The translations under genes and the position numbers were made by a program. The notes under the pieces were generated by a model. It did no database searches and was not told where the DNA came from. It was given only the letters and a program-made list of their open reading frames with translations. Positions 25,917 through 34,846 of a DNA stretch of 64,000 bases are shown piece after piece; the first letter of the stretch is position 1; each line of letters opens with the position of its first letter. Location: positions 186,001 through 250,000 of the forward strand of contig JAGYJM010000002.1 in assembly GCA_018402085.1 (NCBI GenBank). The letters are read 5' to 3'. The stretch is from Flavobacteriales bacterium. Its GTDB lineage: Bacteria; Bacteroidota; Bacteroidia; Flavobacteriales_D; Sanyastnellaceae.

Positions 25917-28250
25917 ATGAAAAAACTATTTACACTAGCAGTGATGATGATCGCTTCGTTGGCTGGTTTCAGTCAGCTGAACGGGCTCGTCGTTGAAACC
26001 CCGGTCATCGCAGACGCACCAGCGGGCACTACAACCTACCAATTGTACGCTACCTTTGATAATCCAGCTGATGCGGTTTTGGGCGTCGTGGGAATCTTGA
26101 ATTGCCATCCCCTCAGTGTATCAACAACCACTTCTTGGTATAACAATTCATTTGGACAGTCACTAGGGCATAATATCCAGGCTGGTTTGATCCCCGTCTT
26201 TCCACCCCTTGCTGCAGATTCTTGGGTGACTATTGGAGCCCAAAATGATACTGAGTGGAATAATGCGATTTCTCAATTTGTGGTTGATACACCATTCGAT
26301 CCAGACCCGGCTGACCCTGACCACTCTGAATACGTTGCGAATCGTCTTGGGACAAACGCTACAGCTCTTGCAGGTGGTGCTTCAATCAGCATCAATGACG
26401 GTACATGGTTTAATGCTGTTTCGGTTGCTGCGTCAGGTCCTGACAACCGCGTTCTCCTCGGCCAATTTACAACAGATGGAGAGTTTACGTTTGAGTTGAA
26501 CCTTTCTGTATACTTGGGTGGTAGCCCGGCTAACCGTGTTGACTACGTGCACACCTCTGCATGCGAAAATGGCGGAACTCCAACAGGATTTGAATCTTAT
26601 GACACTGCATTCCTCATCTCAACAGAAGGGTGTACTGACGATACAGCTTGTAACTATGACCCAAATGCAAACATCGAAGATAACAGCTGTCTCTTCCCCG
26701 GAGATGCTTGCGATGATGGCAACCCATTAACATCAAATGACCAATACCAGGGAGATTGCTCGTGTGCAGGTTCACTTGCTCCTGTAGAAGGTTGCACCAA
26801 CCCTGCATTCTGTGAGTACGATCCTGCAGCGAATACCGACGATGGTAGTTGTGTGACACCTGCAGGCTGCACTAACCCACTGGCTGCAAACTATGATGAG
26901 ACTGCTGGTTGCGATGATGCATCATGTGTCTTCAATGAAGATGCTGCTACAGCAATCGCCCTGCCTGTAACAGCCCTCGGTACCTGTGCGTCAACTTCAG
27001 GTGACATGGATCTCGCAACGATTGTTGCTCCTGAAGCTACGGCAACGGCCACTGCAGGTCTTTGGTACTCATTCGTAGCCTCTACACCAGGCGCACGTAT
27101 TGAAGTCAATACGGCAGACTTCGACGTCGTAATCGAACTCCAGGATGCGCTTAATAACGCGATCGAAGTAGAAGACGTTGTAGCTGCAAATAGCCTTGAG
27201 GTATTGAACATCGGAACGCTTACTGCGGGTGAGACTTACTTTGTACGTGTAGCTCCTCTTGCTCCGGTTGCAGCAACGGCGAATTTCGACATCTGTGTAC
27301 AGGAAATCCCTGATACCCGTTGTGACTTCGGTCCTGGTCCTTACCAATTGTGTGATCCGTTTAAAGCTGATTACGTTCTCGCTGATAGCTACGTATTTAA
27401 CTTTACTTCACAGCTTGATGCCTCTACCTCAACAGTGCAAACTTCTAACGGATTTTCAATCATCTGGTTTTCCAACGTAGAAGGAATTCAATATGATGTG
27501 ACTTACGATGTCGCTATTGATGCGGTATTCGCTCTCACAGACGGTTCAGGACTCACTGAAGATGTAGCTGTAATCAATGATGAGCCTTGCACGGCAATCA
27601 TTGGCTCACACCCGGCGGCTCAACTGCGTGAACAAGATAATCAGGCAAACTTCGGCCCTCATTTTATTACCAATTACGTTGCTGCAACTCCATGGATGTG
27701 CGGTGTTGTAAATTGGGAATGGGAGTTCGTGAACACAGACAACGCGCAGTTGCCATTCTCATGGGAAACAGCCTCGTCTAACCGTTACATCCGCTTGACA
27801 CAGGCTCCTGGCTTGCTCGAAGGTTCCGTGTACGAGGTGCGAATTCGTCCGGTATTTAGCTACGGTCCTGGTGAGTACGGAGAAGCGCAATTGCTGAGCA
27901 TCATCGGTGCGGCTGGTCTTACTGTGAATGATGACTCTCCGGTAGTAGTGGCTCCGCAGGCAGATCGCTCACTTATCGATAATAGTGCTGCGGCAATGCT
28001 TTACCCGAACCCTAACAATGGTGAAGCACTCTTCATCAACCTGGAAGGCATTGCAGTGGATGTAGAGCGAGTGATGATCGATATCTATGACGTAGCTGGA
28101 AAGCGTGTGATCAGCGAGCAAATCGCAGGCCAAGGTTCTACAAACCTCTTCACGCAGCTTTCACTTAGCGAACTTCATTCAGGTATGTATATCGTGAACA
28201 TCATGGCCGGTGAGCAGATGTTTACGCAACGCCTCGCAGTGAAGAAGTAA
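25917..28250 (+). CDS. T9SS-exported modular protein, paralogue of the 20256 product
   Basis: 777 residues from MKKLFTLAVMMIASLAGFSQ (signal peptide). The N-terminal domain (about 20-220, with NCHPLSVSTTTSW and GPDNRVLLGQFTTDGEFTF) matches the same region of the 20256 product. Three Cys modules (GCTDDTACNYDP type) follow, then a PPC-like domain, a domain beginning DTRCDFGPGPYQLCD that is also shared, and a T9SS sorting domain from MLYPNPNNGE (about 693). It lacks the CUB-like and DSFGDGWNG modules, so it looks like a shortened version produced by duplication and module loss, or the ancestor before gain. Confidence 0.88.
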   Translation: MKKLFTLAVMMIASLAGFSQLNGLVVETPVIADAPAGTTTYQLYATFDNPADAVLGVVGILNCHPLSVSTTTSWYNNSFGQSLGHNIQAGLIPVFPPLAADSWVTIGAQNDTEWNNAISQFVVDTPFDPDPADPDHSEYVANRLGTNATALAGGASISINDGTWFNAVSVAASGPDNRVLLGQFTTDGEFTFELNLSVYLGGSPANRVDYVHTSACENGGTPTGFESYDTAFLISTEGCTDDTACNYDPNANIEDNSCLFPGDACDDGNPLTSNDQYQGDCSCAGSLAPVEGCTNPAFCEYDPAANTDDGSCVTPAGCTNPLAANYDETAGCDDASCVFNEDAATAIALPVTALGTCASTSGDMDLATIVAPEATATATAGLWYSFVASTPGARIEVNTADFDVVIELQDALNNAIEVEDVVAANSLEVLNIGTLTAGETYFVRVAPLAPVAATANFDICVQEIPDTRCDFGPGPYQLCDPFKADYVLADSYVFNFTSQLDASTSTVQTSNGFSIIWFSNVEGIQYDVTYDVAIDAVFALTDGSGLTEDVAVINDEPCTAIIGSHPAAQLREQDNQANFGPHFITNYVAATPWMCGVVNWEWEFVNTDNAQLPFSWETASSNRYIRLTQAPGLLEGSVYEVRIRPVFSYGPGEYGEAQLLSIIGAAGLTVNDDSPVVVAPQADRSLIDNSAAAMLYPNPNNGEALFINLEGIAVDVERVMIDIYDVAGKRVISEQIAGQGSTNLFTQLSLSELHSGMYIVNIMAGEQMFTQRLAVKK

Positions 28251-28283
28251 GATTGTTACTGCAACTCAACTTAACTTAAGATG

Positions 28284-28315
28284 AAAAGCCCCGCGTAATG
28301 CGGGGCTTTTTTTTT
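28284..28315 (+). terminator. Rho-independent terminator
   Basis: An 11-bp stem AAAAGCCCCGC/GCGGGGCTTTT with loop GTAAT and a run of nine T, 33 bp after the stop codon at 28250. Confidence 0.92.
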
Positions 28316-28605
28316 GAAGTAGGGCGAATAATGGGCTTGGGGAACGTCATTCAACTGGACCTTTGAAGTACTCACGTTTGTACCATGGGGTCTTTTAGCT
28401 TAAGGGTTGAACGGTACGAAGAACTGCAAAGGGTGATGTATCGAAGAATATTCTGATTTTGTAGTTGTTCACACAGTGATGACAACTAAAAGAGGGGCTC
28501 ATAGATGCACGTATGCCTGTCTGAGGCGTTTCTGAAAAACGGTGGCTGATGTGTTCACTCATGAACTACTCGCCGAAAAAGGTAGTTAGTCTGCTCCTTT
28601 TTTTA
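28316..28605. other. Intergenic region between convergent genes
   Basis: About 290 bp with no coding signal. The only structure noted is AACTAC/GTAGTT with a 12-nt loop near 28564-28587, a weak candidate terminator for the minus-strand peptidase gene. Confidence 0.4.
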
Positions 28606-30006
28606 TTACGGCTTCTGCTGATCCAGAAGGTAGACCAACGCAGCGATACTCGCAGCACCAAGCTCCAGTTCACGCTTGTTCACATTTTCCCAGACATCCC
28701 TGGCAGAATGATGGTAGTCGAAGTACCGCTGGTTGTCGGGCATCAGCCCGAAAAGAGATACATAGTCGTCTTTGAGCGGACGAATATCTACGCCGCTCCA
28801 GCCCCGCCGCGCCACATGCACACCGTAGGGCTGCAAATACGGCAGCCATGAACGAAACGCTTCGTAGACGACATCGTCGGCTTCCATACTAAACCCCCTG
28901 GGCGAGAAACCTCCGGCGTCTGACTCGATGGCAGCATAGTGTACTTCACCCTTTTCTTTTGCAATGGCGGCATAGGTCTCACCTCCGTTATTGCCATTTT
29001 CCTCATTTACAAAGAGCACGATCCGAATAGTATGCCGCGGACGATACCCCAATGCAAGCAATGTGCGCAAGACCTCAATTGATTGCACAATACCTGCTCC
29101 ATCATCGTGTGCACCTTCGCCAATGTCCCATGAGTCAAGGTGGCCCCCAATGACAATGTATTCATCTGGAAATTCGCTCCCTCTGATTTCTGCGATTACG
29201 TTGGCTTGCTCTCTGTCAGGAAAGGCTTCGCAAGAGAGCTCCATCCCCACTTCAAGCTCTGGATGTTCTTTGAGGGCGTTGTGTAGCATGCTTGCATGTA
29301 CGGTGCTTATTCCTGCAGCTGGTATGCGTGGTATACTGTCGCGGTAGCGCATTGCTCCGGTATGCGGAAAGGTGTCAAGTGCGTGCGTCAGGGATCTTAC
29401 CAAGACACCTTTGGCACCATACATCGCAGCTCTTGAAGCGCCGTCTGAACGTTGATCAAAGGCTCCGCCGTAAGCTGCACCTGTATTGATCAGAAGCGGA
29501 TCCATCGGACGATTAAACAATACAATGCGGTCTTCGATAGCGTTCCTACCAATTGAGTCGAGATCTTCTAGGTAGCGGACTTCCACAAGAGGAGCGCGAA
29601 GCTCTCCCTCTGTGCCCACTGAGCCGCCAAGTGCAGTGATGCTTAGTGGCTCATCGCTACCATCCAGATAGACTCGGCCGATCTCTCGGTTTCCCCGAAT
29701 CCAGTGCGGCACCATTACGGACTGGCGGTATACGGAATCTGCTCCGTAAGCGGCCAGCAAGGTGTGCCCCCATTCGATGGCTGCATCCAGTTGCGGTGAA
29801 CCACTCAGACGGTGTCCGATACTTTTGCACAATACACGCAGATTTTCGTGTGCTTCAGCATTGGCAAGCACTTCATCATAAATACTGCGGATAAAGATCG
29901 AGTCAGCAGCTTGTGTTGAATGCGAACCAGGTGTATCCATCCCGCGCTTTTGCGCGGAAAGCATCAACGGAAAAGAACAGACGAGTAACCAGAGAAATAT
30001 TCGCAT
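28606..30006 (-). CDS. M28-family metallopeptidase (carboxypeptidase Q-like), exported
   Basis: 466 residues. MRIFLWLLVCSFPLMLSAQ is a signal peptide. GGHLDSWDIGEGAHDDGAG (about 285-305) gives the first zinc-binding His and the bridging Asp, EENGNNGG (about 332) the catalytic Glu pair, and FDYHHSARD near the C-terminus the last zinc-binding His. The arrangement matches plasma glutamate carboxypeptidase-like M28B enzymes with an inserted PA-like region (about 120-220). Probably periplasmic peptide degradation. Last gene of a three-gene operon with an SDR and a MORN-repeat protein; gap of 9 bp. Codons after the signal peptide overlie a hairpin repeat (29938). Confidence 0.9.
   Translation of the reverse strand: MRIFLWLLVCSFPLMLSAQKRGMDTPGSHSTQAADSIFIRSIYDEVLANAEAHENLRVLCKSIGHRLSGSPQLDAAIEWGHTLLAAYGADSVYRQSVMVPHWIRGNREIGRVYLDGSDEPLSITALGGSVGTEGELRAPLVEVRYLEDLDSIGRNAIEDRIVLFNRPMDPLLINTGAAYGGAFDQRSDGASRAAMYGAKGVLVRSLTHALDTFPHTGAMRYRDSIPRIPAAGISTVHASMLHNALKEHPELEVGMELSCEAFPDREQANVIAEIRGSEFPDEYIVIGGHLDSWDIGEGAHDDGAGIVQSIEVLRTLLALGYRPRHTIRIVLFVNEENGNNGGETYAAIAKEKGEVHYAAIESDAGGFSPRGFSMEADDVVYEAFRSWLPYLQPYGVHVARRGWSGVDIRPLKDDYVSLFGLMPDNQRYFDYHHSARDVWENVNKRELELGAASIAALVYLLDQQKP
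29938..29957 (-). repeat. GATG hairpin repeat copy (CCGCGC stem)
   Basis: Read on the minus strand: CCGCGC, AAAA, GCGCGG, GATG. It covers the signal-peptide cleavage region of the M28 peptidase gene. Confidence 0.75.
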
Positions 30007-30015
30007 AGCCAGGTG

Positions 30016-30780
30016 TTATTGCATCCAGGAACCGTTGTTGATATCGAGCCCCTGACCCGTGATCGAGCGCTGCATAGAAGAAAAAAGGTACGCAATGAAA
30101 TGCCCTACTTCTTCAGGCTCGCTAATGCGGTTGAGCGGTACATAGCTCATCTGTTCATTGAACTCCGTATCATAAGGTTTGTCAGCCCGGTCGGCCAATA
30201 GCTGGATGCCTTGTTTGGCCATATCTGTATGCACCCACCCGGGCGTAAGCGCGTTGACAAGAATCTGTTCAGCGCCCAATTCTACAGCGAGTGAGCGGGT
30301 CAGCCCAAGTAAGCCTGCTTTAGAAGTGCAATATGCTGTATAGTTCGGTACGCCAAATCGGGCCAGGCATGACGAGGTTATCAGAATGTGCTTAAAGGGT
30401 TGTTTGCTCTTGCGAAGATAGGGCAGGGTCTCCATGATCGAGATGTACGTGCCGTCAAGGTTCACTCGGAGGATGTCACTCCAGCGGTCACCTTCGCCGT
30501 AAATGTTCTCTCCACCAATGCCCGCATTCGCGAATAGCGCATAAATGTCGCGATCTCCTGCACCGATTTCCGCAAGCATAGCGCGGTAAGATGCCTTATC
30601 GCTCACATCCGCACTTACGGCAACATGTTTAGAGGCGTTCGGTAAGTTCGCTAGTGTTTCTTCTAGTTTCTCTTTGCGACGTCCTATCAATACCAGGGCG
30701 ATTTCCGGGTTCTCGGCGAGTACACGCGCCGTAGCTTGTCCAATGCCGGTTCCGGCGCCTGTAATGAGAATGGTTTTCAT
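30016..30780 (-). CDS. SDR-family oxidoreductase
   Basis: 254 residues. LITGAGTGIGQATA at residue 5 is the NAD(P)-binding loop, NAG at about 88 (FANAGIGGE) and TAYCTSKAGLLG (about 150) the active-site Tyr-Lys pair. LDINNGSWMQ ends the protein as in many classical SDRs. Substrate unknown. Its ATG overlaps the stop of the upstream MORN-repeat gene (ATGA), so translation is coupled. Confidence 0.88.
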   Translation of the reverse strand: MKTILITGAGTGIGQATARVLAENPEIALVLIGRRKEKLEETLANLPNASKHVAVSADVSDKASYRAMLAEIGAGDRDIYALFANAGIGGENIYGEGDRWSDILRVNLDGTYISIMETLPYLRKSKQPFKHILITSSCLARFGVPNYTAYCTSKAGLLGLTRSLAVELGAEQILVNALTPGWVHTDMAKQGIQLLADRADKPYDTEFNEQMSYVPLNRISEPEEVGHFIAYLFSSMQRSITGQGLDINNGSWMQ

Positions 30781-32483
30781 AGGGGAGTAAAATAAAATGA
30801 AATAAGTTGAATGCTTTTAATCGGTACCCCTTCAAGAGTAGCGGGGCTCAAGTAAGGTATTTGCTGGAGAGTGAACAAACCCGTAAGATAAAATTCGGGA
30901 TGGTTAAACCTGACCATGTCAAGCCCAACCACATGGCCGGTTGGCTCTACGTGCAAGGCGAATACAGCTTCGCCGTCATCTCGCCCTGCCTTAAGTGTTA
31001 CCTCAAATGGCTGACCGTCAATGAAGCGCACAAAGGGCTCTTCTTGTAAGGGCAGTACGCAGGCGGTATGCAGAATGGGAGAAAATCGAAACGAGCTGCT
31101 CAAAGGGAAAAAAAGCTCGTAAAAAGCTCCGTTGGTGAATTTGCCGCTGGAGGTCACCTCCGGAAGAGAGTCTCGCCAACTAATCCGCCCTTGATTATTG
31201 TAGGTCACCCACTCACCGGTCGGAATATTCTCGCGATAAAATCCCTGTTGATGCAAGGCACCTTGCAGGTAACTACGGTAAGAACCTTCACGCAAGCCCC
31301 GATGGTAGTTTTCTACCGAAGCCGTATCACCGTAAAAGTCGAAATTAATCCACTGACTTTCTTTCATTCGATTCACGTAGAGACCTTTAAGATCCGGGAA
31401 GTTGCTGCGTTGAGTGGCACTGATTTCGATGCTGTCAGAGGAGATGAAGTGGTGGGTTTCACGCACTCTGCCATCCCTGTCATAGAAGCGCCAATCGCCT
31501 TTGGGATGCCCCGCTCTGAAGCTTCCTGAAGCCAGCAATTGCCCACCTTCATTGTAGTAGCGTGCTTCACCATTACGAAGGCCGTTTGTATAATGCTCAA
31601 CCCTCGCCGTATCGTTGTCGCGATGGTAACGAACCAGTGACCCGGTGCCTGAACGAAAAGTGCCTCTGTCTTGAGGTGTACCCCACTGGTTGTTGATGGC
31701 GTAGCATGCATCAAGGGTGTCATTCACAAAGTAGAGGTGTTCCCAAAGGTAACCACTGCTGTGGTAGCGCCTGAAGCTGCCATTGAAAACGATCCCCTTT
31801 TCATGCAACAGGGCATCGTACTCGGGATCTGTGAGGGTAAAAAGAACAAAAGGGTTTGAGTAATCAGTGGTGAAAGTTGCTTCCGATGCAATGCTGAAGC
31901 GGTACTCTTCAAACCTCGGCCCCCTTTTATAGAATGACCTGTGGGTGATTTCTACTGGTGAGTTGTCGTGATTGATGGTACGCTGCATCGCGGTATCGCC
32001 GTTGTCATAGAAGTAGGTTAATTGAACAGGTCGCCCCTGATCGTCGTACAATACCTCAGCCCGAAGACTTCCGCCATCGTAGTAGCTCCTGGAGATTTCG
32101 CGCGGCTCTCCGAATGCATAGGTCTTGCTCGACTTGAGCTGCCCGTCTATGCGATAGTACCGCCAGTCGCCATGAGGTTGTCCGCTCACATAGTGGCCTT
32201 CCGCAGAGAGAAGGCCGTTTTCAGGGTGGTAGAACTGCCAGAAACCGGTTTTTTTTGATTCTGTGAATTGGCCTGACATTACTTCACGCCCGGTGTAGGC
32301 GACCTCGAAGCGTCCTTCTAGTTTCGTGGTATCTCGTTTCTCGCGCTGAAAGTGGATCAGAAAACCGCGAGGGTGCCCCCATGTAGCCCACTCCAGGGAG
32401 TCAGCAACAGGCTGTGCCCCGGCAGGCCCCGAGAGCAGCAGGATCGACCACAAAACGAGTATGCAGGTGACTGATATCTTCAC
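30777..32483 (-). CDS. Exported MORN/YwqK-type repeat protein
   Basis: 568 residues with a signal peptide ending PAGAQ (about 24). The body is a row of roughly ten short repeats of the type GxxxGxWxYYxxxGxL (for example GQPHGDWRYYRIDGQL, GHPKGDWRFYDRDGRV), the MORN-like variant called the YwqK antitoxin repeat in many Bacteroidota proteins. The last 150 residues form a non-repeat domain ending in a beta-rich stretch. Despite the database name there is no evidence for a toxin-antitoxin role. First gene of an operon with an SDR and an M28 peptidase. Confidence 0.8.
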   Translation of the reverse strand: MKISVTCILVLWSILLLSGPAGAQPVADSLEWATWGHPRGFLIHFQREKRDTTKLEGRFEVAYTGREVMSGQFTESKKTGFWQFYHPENGLLSAEGHYVSGQPHGDWRYYRIDGQLKSSKTYAFGEPREISRSYYDGGSLRAEVLYDDQGRPVQLTYFYDNGDTAMQRTINHDNSPVEITHRSFYKRGPRFEEYRFSIASEATFTTDYSNPFVLFTLTDPEYDALLHEKGIVFNGSFRRYHSSGYLWEHLYFVNDTLDACYAINNQWGTPQDRGTFRSGTGSLVRYHRDNDTARVEHYTNGLRNGEARYYNEGGQLLASGSFRAGHPKGDWRFYDRDGRVRETHHFISSDSIEISATQRSNFPDLKGLYVNRMKESQWINFDFYGDTASVENYHRGLREGSYRSYLQGALHQQGFYRENIPTGEWVTYNNQGRISWRDSLPEVTSSGKFTNGAFYELFFPLSSSFRFSPILHTACVLPLQEEPFVRFIDGQPFEVTLKAGRDDGEAVFALHVEPTGHVVGLDMVRFNHPEFYLTGLFTLQQIPYLSPATLEGVPIKSIQLISFYFTPL

Positions 32484-32583
32484 TCAGGTAAATTACAAAA
32501 CGCTGTAAGACCTTGTTCAGTGAGTGTTTGCAATATTTAGACAAGCTTTGCACCGGCTGCTTCTCCATTCGGCGCCTCCTGCG

Positions 32584-32591
32584 TAAATTTG
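32584..32591 (+). promoter_or_regulatory. Possible -7 box (TAAATTTG) 4 bp before an ATG
   Basis: Perfect TAnnTTTG. The ATG at 32596 follows after only AACC, which implies a leaderless mRNA if the box is used. Confidence 0.35.
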
Positions 32592-32595
32592 AACC

Positions 32596-33159
32596 ATGGC
32601 TCGAACGTTAACTACACAAATACCGTTAGGATTCAAGGCGCCGGGTTTCATTTTGCCCGAACCAAAAAGTGGAATCGAGATCAGCTATGCCGATGTCCGC
32701 GGTGATAAAGGAACGGTGGTCATGTTTATTTGCAACCATTGCCCTTTTGTGATCCACGTGCGTGAAGAGTTGGTGCGCGTGGCCAATGATTACCTGGGTA
32801 AGGGCATCGGCTTTGTAGCCATCAGCTCAAACGATGTGGTAAATTATCCGGATGACCATCCGGATAACATGGCCGAACTGGCTCGTGACCTCAAGTTTCC
32901 GTTTCCTTATCTCTATGATGCTTCGCAAGCCATTGCGCGTGCGTATGATGCAGCATGTACACCTGATTTTAGCGTGTTTGATGCCGCTGACTGCTGCGTA
33001 TATCGCGGTGAGCTCGATGGTTCGCGCCCCGGAAACGACATTCCGGTCACCGGCGAAAGCCTGCGTAAAGCTATCGATTACCTCATAAGAGGAGAGGAAG
33101 TACCCGCAGAAGGTCAACGCCCAAGCATGGGATGTAACATAAAATGGAAAGACGCATGA
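32596..33159 (+). CDS. Thioredoxin-family protein (AhpC/TSA-like)
   Basis: 187 residues, no signal peptide. ICNHCPF places a CxxC pair at Cys46 and Cys49, and the C-terminal RPSMGCNIKWK is a hallmark of a thioredoxin/peroxiredoxin-like subfamily. The cytoplasmic reaction is probably thiol-disulfide exchange or peroxide reduction; substrate unknown. It is the first gene of a plus-strand group: its stop overlaps the nitroreductase start (ATGA). Confidence 0.88.
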   Translation: MARTLTTQIPLGFKAPGFILPEPKSGIEISYADVRGDKGTVVMFICNHCPFVIHVREELVRVANDYLGKGIGFVAISSNDVVNYPDDHPDNMAELARDLKFPFPYLYDASQAIARAYDAACTPDFSVFDAADCCVYRGELDGSRPGNDIPVTGESLRKAIDYLIRGEEVPAEGQRPSMGCNIKWKDA

Positions 33160-33743
33160 AGTACAACCTGAGTGAGATTACAGAAGTGATCCAGAACCGC
33201 CGGTCTATTGCCCCGGAGAACTACAGCAGCAGGAAAGTGCACCGTGAAATAGTTGCCAATGTGCTGAGTAACGCGATTTGGGCGCCAACCCACGGAATGA
33301 CCCAGCCCTGGCGCTTCAAGGTTTATCAAGGGAAGAAAGTCACGGAACTGATGAACTACCTCGCATCATTGTACGAGCAAAAAAATCCCGGAGAGGCCTT
33401 CTCAGCCCGTAAATTTGAAAAAATAAAAAAACGGGGCGAAACCGTTTCAACAGTTGTGGTACTCTGCATGGCGCGAGATCCGGAAGAGAAGATCCCTGAG
33501 GTCGAAGAGATTGAAGCCGTCGCCTGCGCAGTCCAAAACATGTACCTTACCTGCACAGCATACGGTATTGGCGGATTTTGGTCTTCACCCAGGTTCATTT
33601 ACTCAGATGAAATGCGCGAATACCTCGATCTTGGCGAGAAAGATCGTTGTCTCGGTCTGTTTTACATGGGGTACCCTGAGATCGACTGGCCGAAAAGCCA
33701 TCGTAAACCCCTCGAGTACGTCACGGAGTGGCACGTTGAATGA
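33156..33743 (+). CDS. Nitroreductase-family FMN-dependent oxidoreductase
   Basis: 195 residues from the ATG at 33156, which overlaps the upstream stop. IQNRRSIAPENYSSRKV at the N-terminus is the FMN-phosphate-binding region, WAPTHGMTQPWRF the NxxPW-like element, and GIGGFWSSPRF the second FMN loop. It resembles small YdjA-type nitroreductases that use NAD(P)H. Coupled to the thioredoxin-like gene before it and the small membrane protein gene after it (ATGA overlap at 33740). Confidence 0.88.
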   Translation: MKYNLSEITEVIQNRRSIAPENYSSRKVHREIVANVLSNAIWAPTHGMTQPWRFKVYQGKKVTELMNYLASLYEQKNPGEAFSARKFEKIKKRGETVSTVVVLCMARDPEEKIPEVEEIEAVACAVQNMYLTCTAYGIGGFWSSPRFIYSDEMREYLDLGEKDRCLGLFYMGYPEIDWPKSHRKPLEYVTEWHVE

Positions 33744-34069
33744 GGCTCACCAATTACTACGAACACCCAGCCGATAACCGGTATTATGTCTTTCGTTTCG
33801 CCGAAGGAGAGTACGCAGATGAATTCGAAGCGATGCTCAATGAAAGCAAGATTCGGTACGAACGATACCGCGATACAGATGGACCTTCACCGGTCATACT
33901 TTTTGGTGTTCACAAGTCGTTATTCAAAGAAGCGCTACGATGCAACTACCTCATTTACGGCAAGCACCGGGAGCCTTTTATCTCACATCCGCTACTGCGG
34001 TGGGCACTGCTGATCGTTACCGCTGGTATGATCGCACTCGCTGTGGCCGGCTATTTGTTGAAAAAGTGA
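33740..34069 (+). CDS. Small protein with C-terminal membrane anchor
   Basis: 109 residues. A soluble N-terminal part (RLTNYYEHPADNRYYVFRF ... ) resembles an ACT- or DUF2007-like alpha/beta unit. A single hydrophobic helix (WALLIVTAGMIALAVAGYLL) near the C-terminus is followed by two lysines. I do not recognise a named family. Its start and stop both overlap neighbouring genes, so it belongs to the four-gene unit 32596-34797. Confidence 0.7.
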   Translation: MRLTNYYEHPADNRYYVFRFAEGEYADEFEAMLNESKIRYERYRDTDGPSPVILFGVHKSLFKEALRCNYLIYGKHREPFISHPLLRWALLIVTAGMIALAVAGYLLKK

Positions 34070-34797
34070 AAAAGATCTTGCCGCTGTTCGCTTTGTCGCT
34101 GTTGGCTTTCTGCGCAAAAGCGCAGGATGGAGTAGTGTCTTTTGGAATACAGTTTCGCCCGCTGGTACCCAATAGCCTGGTGGATTTCGCTGAGGTTACA
34201 GAATCTTCAGACACCCTGATCGCAACCTGGAATCCTCGAACGAGCCTCAACTTCGGCATGGTGGTACGCTTTGGTATTACGCCGGCATTTTCAATTGAAA
34301 GCGGCATCAATCTCGTGCGACGCAATTACACCATTCAGGTAGAAAGCCCCACAGAAAAGGTTGAGTCGGAACTTCGCTACGCTTTTGTCGGCTATGAAGT
34401 CCCTATACAAGCATTGTACTATGTACGGCTTACAGATCAATTGTGGATGAACGCGTCAGGAGGAGTTTCTATTGATATGTACCCGAGCGATGTGTTCTCC
34501 ACCAGCAGTGCTGTACGTGATACGATTTTCTACGATTTTGAACAGTACACAGGAAGACGAGGATGGGTGCAAATGGCAGTACAGGCAAACTACGGTTTTG
34601 AGTGGCGTACCAAAGACAAGGGTTATTTTTACCTTGGAGCTACTTACCACCAGCCGTTTACTGCTATGGCGTGGTCGGAGACGATCATAGACTGGCAAGG
34701 CGGAATTCATCGGCTCACGACTGAGCTAACCGGAAATTATTTTACTCTTGACTTGAGGTATTTCTTTCATGAACCGCCGAGCCGGCGCGGGCCATAA
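34066..34797 (+). CDS. Outer-membrane beta-barrel protein
   Basis: 243 residues from a GTG that overlaps the preceding stop (GTGA). VKKILPLFALSLLAFCAKAQ is the signal peptide; the longer frame upstream is in another gene. The mature protein has alternating beta strands with family-like turns (FGMVVRFGITPAFSIESGINLVRRNY) and ends in an aromatic strand (YFTLDLRYFFHE), as in eight-strand OmpA/PorT-like barrels. Function not known. A hairpin repeat copy encodes part of the signal peptide (34110). Confidence 0.75.
   Translation: MKKILPLFALSLLAFCAKAQDGVVSFGIQFRPLVPNSLVDFAEVTESSDTLIATWNPRTSLNFGMVVRFGITPAFSIESGINLVRRNYTIQVESPTEKVESELRYAFVGYEVPIQALYYVRLTDQLWMNASGGVSIDMYPSDVFSTSSAVRDTIFYDFEQYTGRRGWVQMAVQANYGFEWRTKDKGYFYLGATYHQPFTAMAWSETIIDWQGGIHRLTTELTGNYFTLDLRYFFHEPPSRRGP
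34110..34129 (+). repeat. GATG hairpin repeat copy (CTGCGC stem)
   Basis: CTGCGC, AAAA, GCGCAG, GATG. It encodes the CAKAQD end of the signal peptide of the beta-barrel protein. Confidence 0.75.
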
Positions 34798-34824
34798 AAA
34801 AAGGGCCTGCTTCCGCAGACCCTT
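34796..34824 (-). terminator. Terminator between convergent genes
   Basis: AAGGG(C)CTGC-TTCC-GCAG(A)CCCTT. On the minus strand it is followed by a T-run, so it should terminate the YceI gene; it may also serve the plus-strand barrel gene with weaker effect. Confidence 0.75.
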
Positions 34825-34846
34825 CAATAATCACATGAAATTTCGC

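Noticed and set aside
30777-32483. Toxin-antitoxin function suggested by YwqK-type repeats
   Set aside because: The protein is a long exported MORN-like repeat protein without a toxin partner nearby.
32852-32868. ATCCGGAT repeated twice
   Set aside because: Explained by the codons of a conserved Asp-Asp-His-Pro-Asp-Asn stretch in the thioredoxin-like gene.
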